Positions 5,927-11,255 of a stretch of 11,255 nt of DNA are shown here, piece after piece. A program made the translations under genes and the position numbers. The DNA lies in contig JADHWW010000070.1 in the NCBI GenBank assembly GCA_016783285.1, positions 1-11,255 on the forward strand, given 5' to 3'. The notes under the pieces are model-generated. The model was not told the origin of the DNA. It did not search any database and saw only the letters and a list, made by a program, of their open reading frames with translations. Positions within the stretch are counted from its first letter, which is position 1. The number at the start of each line of letters is the position of its first letter. This DNA is from Anaerolineae bacterium (GTDB lineage Bacteria > Chloroflexota > Anaerolineae > B4-G1).

Positions 5927-7364
5927 CCTGTTCTGGAAACTGATGGCCGCCTTTACCGTCGTCATCCTGATCGGCATCGGTGGAGCGCTGCTGCTGGCCG
6001 GGCGCACCACGGAGGTCGAGTTCCGGCGCTACGCCCGCGCCAGCGAAAGCCGCTGGGAGGACACTGCCGCCGACTTGGCCGGCTACTATGTGGCCCACGG
6101 CAGTTGGGATGGCGTCGCATCGCTGCTCCGGCGCGGGCAGGGACGTGGCGCGGGTACCGGCCCTCCGTTGCGCCTGGCCGACGCCGCTGGCCGTTTCGTC
6201 GCCGACCAGACCGGGGCCGGCGTGGGCCAGACGGCCAGCGCCGGCGAACTGGAGGCCGGCCTGCCCATCCTCGTGGACGGCGAACTGGCCGGCACACTGC
6301 TGACGCCCGGCGGTGAGTGGCTGACCGTGGAACAAGAAACGTTCCTGGAGCAAATGAGAGTCACGCTAATAGTCTCCGGCGGGGCGGCGCTCGTAGTCGC
6401 GCTGGTACTGGGTGCGCTGCTCGTGCGCTCCATCACCCGCCCGCTGCAGCAACTCACTGATGCCAGCCGAACCATTGCTGCTGGCGACCTGGATACCCGC
6501 GTCTCCGTCCGCTCACGCGACGAGGTCGGGCAACTGGCGGCCGCCTTTAACCTTATGGCGGCCGACCTGGCCCGCGCCGAAAAAGCCCGCCGCCACCAGA
6601 CCGCCGACGTGGCTCACGAACTACGCACTCCCCTCACCGTCATTCAGGGGGCGTTGGAGGCGATGCTGGACGGGGTCTATCCCACCGACCGGGAAAACCT
6701 GCAAGCGGCGCTGGCCCAGACGCACACTCTCTCCCGCCTGGTGGAGGATCTGCGTTTACTGGCCCTGGCCGACGCCGGGCAACTCTATCTCCACACGACC
6801 CCGCTCGACCTGGTCCCCTTCCTGCGGGAGATGGTAGAGACCCATCAAATTCAAGCCCAGGAGCGAGGGGTAGACCTGGCGCTGGAGATGCCTGCTTCCC
6901 TCCCTCTCGTCGAGGCGGACAGAGACCGGCTGGTGCAAGTGATGGGCAATCTGTTGAGCAATGCGCTGCGGTACGTGTCTGAGGGGGGACACGTCACCGT
7001 GCGCGCGGAGGCTCAGGGGCCTGTCCTGCCTGTCCCGCCTGTCCCGAGCGGAGCCGAGGGAAGCGGAGCCGAGGGAAGCGGAGCCGAGGGAAGCGGAGCC
7101 GAGGGAAGCGGAGCCGAAGGGCGAGAGGTGATCGTGGCCGTGGCCGACGACGGCCCCGGCATACCGCCCGAGGACCTGCCGCACCTGTTTGAACGATTCT
7201 GGCGGGGAGACCGCGCCCGGCGGCGGGCCACAGGCGGCAGCGGGTTGGGCCTGACCATCGCCCGCGAACTGGCCCGCGCGCACGGCGGGCGCTTGTGGGC
7301 CGAGAGTGTGGAGGGCGAGGGAAGCACGTTCGCTTTTGCGCTGCCCGTGTTAGTCGAAGCATAA
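5916..7364 (+). CDS. Sensor histidine kinase (HAMP, HisKA, HATPase)
   Basis: This 482-residue membrane kinase should phosphorylate the regulator upstream. TM1 is at about residues 6-28. An extracytoplasmic sensor region (about 29-146) carries no motif I recognise. TM2 (about 148-170) is followed by a HAMP domain (RSITRPLQQLTDASRTIAAGDL ...). The H-box is HQTADVAHELRTP with His234. The ATP-binding domain has the N-box NLLSNALRYV, G1 DDGPGIP, the F-box HLFERFWR and G2 GGSGLGLTIA. The start overlaps the regulator gene by 11 nt, so the two are coupled. Oddity: residues 368-402 are a Pro/Gly/Ala/Glu/Ser-rich insert (LPVPPVPSGAEGSG ...) between the two strands joining the N-box to the G1 box, encoded by the modular repeat at 7017-7121. 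All catalytic boxes are intact around it, so the kinase may still be active. Confidence 0.95.
   Translation: MQSSLFWKLMAAFTVVILIGIGGALLLAGRTTEVEFRRYARASESRWEDTAADLAGYYVAHGSWDGVASLLRRGQGRGAGTGPPLRLADAAGRFVADQTGAGVGQTASAGELEAGLPILVDGELAGTLLTPGGEWLTVEQETFLEQMRVTLIVSGGAALVVALVLGALLVRSITRPLQQLTDASRTIAAGDLDTRVSVRSRDEVGQLAAAFNLMAADLARAEKARRHQTADVAHELRTPLTVIQGALEAMLDGVYPTDRENLQAALAQTHTLSRLVEDLRLLALADAGQLYLHTTPLDLVPFLREMVETHQIQAQERGVDLALEMPASLPLVEADRDRLVQVMGNLLSNALRYVSEGGHVTVRAEAQGPVLPVPPVPSGAEGSGAEGSGAEGSGAEGSGAEGREVIVAVADDGPGIPPEDLPHLFERFWRGDRARRRATGGSGLGLTIARELARAHGGRLWAESVEGEGSTFAFALPVLVEA
7017..7121 (+). repeat. Long copy of the in-frame modular coding repeat
   Basis: These 105 nt (35 codons) are GGG, then three 9-bp units (CCTGTCCTG, CCTGTCCCG, CCTGTCCCG at 7020-7046), AGCGGAGCC, four perfect 15-bp tandem units of GAGGGAAGCGGAGCC (7056-7115) and GAAGGG. 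Compared with 1325-1375 there is one more 9-bp unit and three more 15-bp units, so the length difference (54 nt) is fully explained and keeps the frame. Each 15-bp unit encodes EGSGA. Confidence 0.9.
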
Positions 7365-7378
7365 TGTGACTTTTGTCG

Positions 7379-7407
7379 TAGACAGACGACCGCCTTTCTG
7401 CTACAGT
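7379..7407 (+). promoter_or_regulatory. Promoter of the ferredoxin gene
   Basis: TAGACA (7379-7384) as -35, a 17-nt spacer, and the extended -10 TGCTACAGT (7399-7407). The start of transcription should fall near 7414, giving a leader of about 18 nt before the ATG at 7432. The -10 lies in the loop of the terminator-like hairpin described separately. Confidence 0.65.
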
Positions 7408-7431
7408 GATGGCAGAAAGGTGGTTCTTTTT
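7389..7431 (+). terminator. Terminator of the two-component operon overlapping the ferredoxin promoter and RBS
   Basis: ACCGCCTTTCTGC (7389-7401) pairs with GCAGAAAGGTGGT (7412-7424): 13 bp with one G-U pair (inner 9 bp perfect) and a 10-nt loop, followed by TCTTTTT (7425-7431). In readthrough RNA from the kinase gene this is a good intrinsic terminator and would also bury the AAAGGTGG ribosome binding site of the ferredoxin gene. RNA made from the local promoter would lack the left arm. Confidence 0.75.
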
Positions 7432-7683
7432 ATGCAGGACTGGGCGTTACCCGAGATCAACTTGTCACTGTGCGATCAGTGTGGCACTTGCGTCGAACAG
7501 TGCCCCACGAGCGCGGCGGAGATGGGGCCGGAAGGGCCGTTCATCGCCCGCCCGGCCGACTGCACCTACTGCGCGCTGTGTGAGACCTTATGTCCCCAGG
7601 GCGCCATCACCTGTACTTACGAAATTGTTTGGAGGGCGGACACAACATCGGATTTAGAAAGAAACGGATTGAATCATGTGTAG
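7432..7683 (+). CDS. 2x[4Fe-4S] ferredoxin
   Basis: This 83-residue soluble electron carrier has two complete cluster motifs: Cys14, 17, 20, 24 (CDQCGTCVEQCP) and Cys44, 47, 50, 54 (CTYCALCETLCP). In the usual cross-over pattern the fourth Cys of each motif serves the other cluster. The C-terminal 25 residues are a polar tail without motif. I chose ATG 7432 over an open start at 7366 because the promoter's predicted transcription start (near 7414) lies between them, and AAAGGTGG precedes 7432 by 9 nt. The stop codon TAG sits at the edge of the palindrome at 7684. It probably supplies or receives electrons for the redox proteins downstream; the specific partner is inference. Confidence 0.88.
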   Translation: MQDWALPEINLSLCDQCGTCVEQCPTSAAEMGPEGPFIARPADCTYCALCETLCPQGAITCTYEIVWRADTTSDLERNGLNHV

Positions 7684-7705
7684 GGGCGAACCCTTGTGGT
7701 CGCCC
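7684..7705. repeat. Short intergenic palindrome after the ferredoxin gene
   Basis: GGGCGA-A-CC (7684-7692) pairs with GGTCGCCC (7698-7705), an 8-bp stem with one bulged A and a 5-nt loop CTTGT. It begins directly after the ferredoxin stop codon. No T-run follows, so it is not a standard terminator. It may be a copy of a dispersed intergenic repeat. Confidence 0.5.
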
Positions 7706-7724
7706 TCAAAGGAGAATCAAAAAG

Positions 7725-7967
7725 ATGAGTACGGAACGTAGCAGTTTACAGGAGCAAGTAGAAAAGAGCCTGGGAAGCATCAGGCCGAGCCTCCAGGCAG
7801 ACGGAGGAGACGTGGAGTTGGTCAACGTGGACGACAAAGGCGTCGTCTCAGTGCGACTCACCGGGGCTTGCAGAGGTTGCCCTATGTCTACGATGACGCT
7901 AAAGATGGGGATCGAGCGTGTCCTGCGCGAACAAATTCCCGAGATCAAGAGTGTAGTGTCGGTGTAA
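7725..7967 (+). CDS. NifU-like Fe-S scaffold (NifU C-terminal domain only)
   Basis: This 80-residue protein is a stand-alone NifU C-terminal (Nfu) domain, which carries a [4Fe-4S] cluster between two subunits and hands it to target proteins. Visible signs are the start helix with SLGSIRPSLQADGGDVELV, and the CxxC motif Cys49/Cys52 in LTGACRGCPMSTMTLKMGIE, ending in IPEIKSVVSV. Its length is normal for the single-domain form. The start has AGGAG 11 nt upstream. It lies among genes for two ferredoxins and the hybrid cluster protein, all of which need Fe-S clusters, so a local assembly role is likely. Confidence 0.93.
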   Translation: MSTERSSLQEQVEKSLGSIRPSLQADGGDVELVNVDDKGVVSVRLTGACRGCPMSTMTLKMGIERVLREQIPEIKSVVSV

Positions 7968-7977
7968 GCGTACGGCA

Positions 7978-8349
7978 ATGCGACAGATTGTAAAAATCGA
8001 CGAGGAACTGTGCAACGGCTGCGGCGCTTGTGTGACGCCGTGCGCCGAGGGCGCGATTGTCCTGGTGGACGGCAAGGCGAAGGTGGTGGACGAGGCGCTC
8101 TGCGATGGGGCTGGGTTCTGCCTGCCGATCTGCCCCACCGGCGCGCTGAACATCGAGACGCGGGAGGCCCCCGCCTTCGACGAGGAACGGGCCGAGACGC
8201 TGATGCACGAGCGAGGCCAGGTCTACATCACCCAGCGGTGCTTCCGCTGCGAAACAGGCGAGGACGCGGCTCCCCTCGTGCCCGTCCGTCATCAGGGGCA
8301 GAGCATGTGGGTCTGCACCCGTTGCCTGCCGGCGCTGATTCACGGCTAA
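7978..8349 (+). CDS. Ferredoxin with variant second cluster motif and Cys-pair C-terminal domain
   Basis: This 123-residue protein begins with a normal [4Fe-4S] motif (Cys12, 15, 18, 22 in CNGCGACVTPC). The second motif is CDGAGFCLPICP: Cys42, 48 and 52 are present, but Ala45 replaces the usual second Cys. This C-DG-x-G-x-C variant is known in some ferredoxins; it may hold a 3Fe cluster, a 4Fe cluster with another ligand, or none. Residues 85-123 add two Cys pairs, Cys88/Cys91 (RCFRC) and Cys113/Cys116 (VCTRC), spaced like a zinc ribbon or rubredoxin-like metal site. The gene starts 10 nt after the NifU-like gene without a clear Shine-Dalgarno, which suggests translational coupling. A GTG or other earlier start is not supported. 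It probably acts as an electron carrier for Hcp or a related enzyme. Confidence 0.88.
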   Translation: MRQIVKIDEELCNGCGACVTPCAEGAIVLVDGKAKVVDEALCDGAGFCLPICPTGALNIETREAPAFDEERAETLMHERGQVYITQRCFRCETGEDAAPLVPVRHQGQSMWVCTRCLPALIHG

Positions 8350-8358
8350 TAGAAGACC

Positions 8359-8414
8359 GTAGTGGCGACTTTAGTCGCTCTGGACTTGCTTTGAACGACT
8401 AAAGTCGTCACTAC
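8359..8414. repeat. 19-bp inverted repeat between ferredoxin and MoaD-like genes
   Basis: GTAGTGGCGACTTTAGTCG (8359-8377) pairs with CGACTAAAGTCGTCACTAC (8396-8414) over 19 bp with one G-U, around an 18-nt loop. Each arm can also fold on itself (CGACT with AGTCG). There is no T-run. It separates the Fe-S genes from the MoaD-like gene and looks like a dispersed palindromic element or an mRNA processing hairpin. Confidence 0.7.
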
Positions 8415-8434
8415 GAGCAGAAGGGATATGGTTT

Positions 8435-8767
8435 ATGGTGGAAGTTCACCTGTACGGAAGTTTGCGCCGCCACGCGCCCGACCCCCGGCCTGACCGGGAG
8501 AGTGTTGTACGACTGGAACTCCAGCCGGGGGATACGGTAGGGACGACACTGGAACGGTTAGGTATCTCGCCTGCCGAGGTCTACCACCTCTTTCTGAACG
8601 GGACGTTGCTTTTTACCCACAACTCGATGGCTCCCTGGCTGGGCTATCAACAGGTCACTCGTGGCTCGGTCGGGAGACCGGCCACAGCGGAGGGGCTGGA
8701 CACGCTGGTGCAGCCTGGTGACCGGCTGGGGCTGTTCGCCCGCGACATGGGGCTGCTGGTGGTCTGA
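8435..8767 (+). CDS. MoaD/ThiS-like beta-grasp protein without terminal Gly-Gly
   Basis: This 110-residue protein has the pattern of the ubiquitin-like MoaD/ThiS family: a first strand VEVHLYGSLRRHAP, second strand VVRLELQPGDTVGTTLERLGI, the family-typical HLFLNGTLL, and the late motif LVQPGDRLGLFARDMGLLVV. True sulfur carriers end in Gly-Gly, but this one ends in GLLVV, so it is unlikely to be thiocarboxylated unless trimmed. It also has an insert (about residues 62-86, with HNSMAPWLGYQQVTRGS) before the last strand. It may be a fold relative used as an accessory or binding protein. GAAGGG precedes the ATG by 8 nt. The stop overlaps the methyltransferase start (TGATG), so the two are coupled. 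Confidence 0.78.
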   Translation: MVEVHLYGSLRRHAPDPRPDRESVVRLELQPGDTVGTTLERLGISPAEVYHLFLNGTLLFTHNSMAPWLGYQQVTRGSVGRPATAEGLDTLVQPGDRLGLFARDMGLLVV

Positions 8768-9549
8768 TGTACGACGATTTCAGTTCGGACTACGACCGCT
8801 TTATGGACTGGCCGGCTCGGCTGGCGGCAGAACTTTCCTTCATTGAGCGGGAGTTGCAGACGGTGGGAGTATGCCGTGTGCTGGACGCCGCCTGTGGCAC
8901 GGGGATGCACGCAATAGCGTTGGCCCAGCAGGGATATGTGGCAGTGGGAGCCGATCTGAGCGCAGGGATGATCCAGCGAGCGCAGGACAACGCGATGGCT
9001 GCGGGGGTGGATGCGCGGTTCGAGGTGGCGGGCCTTGGGAAGTTGAGTGCTCGGGTGGGTACTGGCTTCGATGCTGTGCTCTGCCTGGGTAACTCGCTGC
9101 CCCACTTGCTGACTCCCGCTGACCTGGCGGCGGCGCTGGCCGACTTCGCCGCCTGTCTGCGGCCGGGGGGCTTGCTCCTGATCCAGAACCGCAACTTTGG
9201 CCGCGTGCTGGCCCGTCGCGAGCGGTGTATGGAGCCCCAGGCTCATCGTTATGGGGAAAAGGAGTGGCTCTTTCTGCGCTTCTACGACTTTGAGCCCGAT
9301 GGTAACCTGACCTTCAATCTGGTGACGTTGCAGCGGGAAGGAGTGAGTGCGTGGAGCCAGCAAGTCGCGTCCACGCGGCTGTGGCCGCTACGACGGGAGG
9401 AACTGGTGGCTGCGCTGGTCGCCGCCAGCTTCGCGGAGGTCGCTTGCTGGGGTGATATGCAGGGCGCGCCCTTCGACCCCGAGGTCAGCCCCAACCTGGT
9501 TGTAGCGGCACGGCGAAAGGCAGAGGTTCGTTCCCCTCGCGGGCGTTGA
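8767..9549 (+). CDS. Class I SAM-dependent methyltransferase
   Basis: This 260-residue soluble enzyme transfers a methyl group from S-adenosylmethionine to an unknown acceptor. Motif I is [12 protein letters not shown] (residues 38-49). The acidic end of strand 2 is Asp63 in [10 protein letters not shown]. Motif IV is [14 protein letters not shown] (101-114), and [13 protein letters not shown] (131-143) is the post-motif strand. The region after 150 is the family-variable beta part, which often decides the substrate. The N-terminus [15 protein letters not shown] is typical of small-molecule methyltransferases of the glycine/sarcosine N-methyltransferase-like group, but the substrate cannot be read from sequence. 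It overlaps the MoaD-like gene by 1 nt. The link to Hcp next door is not obvious. Confidence 0.9.
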   Translation: MYDDFSSDYDRFMDWPARLAAELSFIERELQTVGVCRVLDAACGTGMHAIALAQQGYVAVGADLSAGMIQRAQDNAMAAGVDARFEVAGLGKLSARVGTGFDAVLCLGNSLPHLLTPADLAAALADFAACLRPGGLLLIQNRNFGRVLARRERCMEPQAHRYGEKEWLFLRFYDFEPDGNLTFNLVTLQREGVSAWSQQVASTRLWPLRREELVAALVAASFAEVACWGDMQGAPFDPEVSPNLVVAARRKAEVRSPRGR

Positions 9550-9565
9550 GGGGAGGAAGCGTAAG

Positions 9566-9571
9566 TATACT
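9566..9571 (+). promoter_or_regulatory. Candidate -10 upstream of hcp
   Basis: TATACT, in an AT-richer 55-nt gap between the methyltransferase and hcp, is a possible -10. The best upstream -35 (TTGAGG, 9546-9551) is only 14 nt away, which is too close, so an activator may be needed. I see no clear FNR-type box. Confidence 0.35.
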
Positions 9572-9605
9572 GATCGCAATACAAACGAAAGGAAATAGAG
9601 TAGAG

Positions 9606-11255
9606 ATGAACATGTTCTGTTTTCAATGCCAGGAAACGGCAAAGAATCAGGGATGTACGGTTCGCGGCGTCTGCGGAAAAACCGCCGATGTAGCGCATCT
9701 TCAGGATTTGCTGATCTGGCTCCTGAAAGGCATTTCTTTCTATGGGGTCAGAGCCAGGGAACTGGGAATCTCCGACCCGGAGACGGACCTGTTCGTGGCC
9801 CAGTCGCTCTTCGCCACGATCACCAATGCGAACTTTGACCCGGAACGGTTCGTCGCGCTGGCGAAAAGAGCGTTAGTGTTGCGTGATGGGCTCAAAGGAC
9901 GATTACAGGCGCACGGACAGGCCGTGGAGACGTCAGAACCCTTGCCGGACGTGGCGACCTGGGTCCCCGAAAAGGGGGATACGGACGAGTTGGCCCAAAA
10001 GGGCGCGACCGTCGGCATTATGTCCAATCCCGATCTGGACGAGGACGTTCGCTCGCTGCGAGAGTTGTTGACCTACGGTCTCAAGGGGCTCGCCGCTTAC
10101 GCGGATCACGCCTACGTCCTGGAGCACTGTAACGAAACTTTGTTGGCCTTCTTGCAGGAGGCCCTGCTTGCCACGACGGACGAGGGGGCATCGGCGGACG
10201 ACCTGGTGGGGCTGGTGCTCAAATGCGGCGAGATGGGCGTCCAGGCGATGGCCTTGCTGGACCAGGCCAATACGTCTGCTTATGGCAACCCCGAACCAAC
10301 CCAGGTCAACATCGGTGTGAAGGAAGGCCCAGCCATCCTCATCAGCGGGCACGACCTGCGCGACCTGGACGAACTGCTCCAGCAGACCGAAGGCACCGGC
10401 GTGAACGTCTACACTCACGGTGAGATGTTGCCTGCCAATGCCTATCCTGCGTTCAAGAAGTATCCTCACTTTGTGGGCAACTACGGCGGCTCCTGGTGGC
10501 ATCAGCAAACAGAGTTCGAGAAATTCGGCGGCGCAATTTTGATGACCACTAACTGTATCATCAAACCCAGAGAGAGTTACCGGGACCGGATTTTCACCAC
10601 CGGTATGGCCGGGTGGCCCGGCGTTGTGCACATCCCCGATCGTCAGGATGGTAAGCAGAAAGACTTTGGCCCGGTCATTGCCAAGGCGCTGGAATCGGGC
10701 AGCCCGCAGGAACTGGAACAGGGAAGCATCCCTATTGGCTTCGCGCACGGGGCTGTGTTGAGCGTGGCCGACAAAGTCGTGGAGGCTGTCAAGAGCGGGG
10801 CCATCAAGCGTTTCGTCGTGATGGCCGGTTGCGATGGCCGGCACAAGACGCGGCAGTACTACACCGAGATATCCGAGAGCCTGCCCCACGACATGGTCAT
10901 CCTGACGGCCGGCTGCGCCAAGTATCGCTACAACAAACTGGATTTAGGCGACATCGGCGGCATCCCGCGTATTCTGGATGCCGGACAGTGCAATGACTCG
11001 TATTCGCTGGTCGTGATCGCCCAGAAACTGGCCGAGGCGTTCGGCCTGGACGACATCAACGACCTGCCGATCTCGTATGACATTGCCTGGTACGAGCAAA
11101 AAGCGGTGATCGTGCTGCTGGCGTTGCTCTCCCTGGGCGTGAAAAACATCCGCCTGGGGCCGACGCTGCCAGCGTTCGTCTCGCCTAATGTCCTGAATGT
11201 CCTGGTCGAGAAATTCGACATCAAGCCCATCACCACTGTCGAAGAGGATTTGGCC
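9606..11255 (+). CDS. hcp: Hybrid cluster protein (hydroxylamine reductase), class I, 3' end cut
   Basis: This is the Fe-S-O hybrid cluster protein, known as a hydroxylamine reductase in vitro and a nitric oxide reductase in vivo in enteric bacteria. The first 550 residues are visible, close to the full length of the family. The N-terminal cluster motif is Cys5, 8, 17, 23 (C-x2-C-x8-C-x5-C), the spacing of class I proteins of strict anaerobes rather than the wider spacing of enteric ones. All hybrid-cluster ligands are in place: His249 (ISGHD), Glu273 (GEMLPA), Cys317 (TNCI), Cys409 (AGCDGR, the persulfide Cys), Cys437 (AGCAKY), Cys462 (GQCND), and Glu497/Lys499 (WYEQKA). The start is either 9606 or the ATG at 9612 (MFCFQC); I chose 9606 because AAGGA is 11 nt upstream. 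The partner reductase Hcr is not visible; the two ferredoxins nearby may serve instead. Confidence 0.97.
   Translation, partial: MNMFCFQCQETAKNQGCTVRGVCGKTADVAHLQDLLIWLLKGISFYGVRARELGISDPETDLFVAQSLFATITNANFDPERFVALAKRALVLRDGLKGRLQAHGQAVETSEPLPDVATWVPEKGDTDELAQKGATVGIMSNPDLDEDVRSLRELLTYGLKGLAAYADHAYVLEHCNETLLAFLQEALLATTDEGASADDLVGLVLKCGEMGVQAMALLDQANTSAYGNPEPTQVNIGVKEGPAILISGHDLRDLDELLQQTEGTGVNVYTHGEMLPANAYPAFKKYPHFVGNYGGSWWHQQTEFEKFGGAILMTTNCIIKPRESYRDRIFTTGMAGWPGVVHIPDRQDGKQKDFGPVIAKALESGSPQELEQGSIPIGFAHGAVLSVADKVVEAVKSGAIKRFVVMAGCDGRHKTRQYYTEISESLPHDMVILTAGCAKYRYNKLDLGDIGGIPRILDAGQCNDSYSLVVIAQKLAEAFGLDDINDLPISYDIAWYEQKAVIVLLALLSLGVKNIRLGPTLPAFVSPNVLNVLVEKFDIKPITTVEEDLA

Noticed and set aside
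7056..7115. CRISPR-like or satellite array of 15-bp units
   Set aside because: The units are directly adjacent without spacers and lie in frame inside the kinase gene, so this is a coding tandem repeat.
9550..9605. FNR or HcpR binding site in front of hcp
   Set aside because: I searched for TTGAT-N4-ATCAA-like and TTGAC-N4-GTCAA-like palindromes by eye and found none; only the 8-bp AGTATACT palindrome is there, which overlaps the putative -10.
9933..10889. Minus-strand open frame of 318 residues opposite hcp
   Set aside because: The plus strand carries every hybrid-cluster ligand of Hcp; the antisense frame shows no domain and reflects codon bias.

Overview
The window is about 60% or more GC and reads as chromosomal DNA of an anaerobic or facultative bacterium, most likely a member of the Chloroflexota (Anaerolineae-like). 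That placement is an inference. It rests on the gene set (site-2 protease with CBS domains, DUF4405 membrane proteins, a class I hybrid cluster protein with ferredoxins), on Gly/Ala/Pro-rich GC-biased codon use, and on several kinds of dispersed palindromic repeats between genes. All genes I support lie on the + strand. I see no rRNA, tRNA, CRISPR array or transposase gene.

Left block (1-2640): the 3' part of a membrane site-2 metalloprotease with two CBS domains, then an ABC-2 type exporter (ATPase plus permease, overlapping by 4 nt), closed by a strong intrinsic terminator.

Middle block (2640-7431): a membrane and envelope cluster followed by its likely two-component regulators. It holds a small DUF4405 (cytochrome b-like) membrane protein, an anchored Gly/Gln-rich protein with a beta-rich C-terminal domain, a larger DUF4405 protein with an acidic tail, and an anchored Cys protein with two D-x-D-x-D-G calcium-loop-like modules. 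An OmpR-family response regulator and a HAMP histidine kinase follow. The small DUF4405 gene has a candidate OmpR/PhoB-type direct-repeat box just upstream of its -10, so control by the linked regulator is plausible. Three of the genes share related 5' leaders. The leader of the larger DUF4405 gene is split by a 100-bp inverted-repeat element flanked by 9-bp direct repeats, which looks like a MITE insertion; the paralogous leader shows the uninterrupted state.

Right block (7379-11255): a 2x[4Fe-4S] ferredoxin, a NifU C-terminal-domain Fe-S scaffold, a second ferredoxin with a variant cluster motif and an added Cys-pair domain, a MoaD/ThiS-like beta-grasp protein, a class I SAM methyltransferase, and hcp (hybrid cluster protein), which is cut by the window end close to its C-terminus. 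Together these suggest Fe-S electron transfer and assembly feeding the hybrid cluster protein, probably for nitric oxide or hydroxylamine detoxification under anoxia.

A separate signal crosses the blocks. The same modular repeat (a CCTGTCCCG part followed by GAGGGAAGCGGAGCC units) is inserted in frame in two unrelated genes, the ABC ATPase and the histidine kinase. Each time it falls at a predicted surface loop inside a conserved domain, and its length is a multiple of three.
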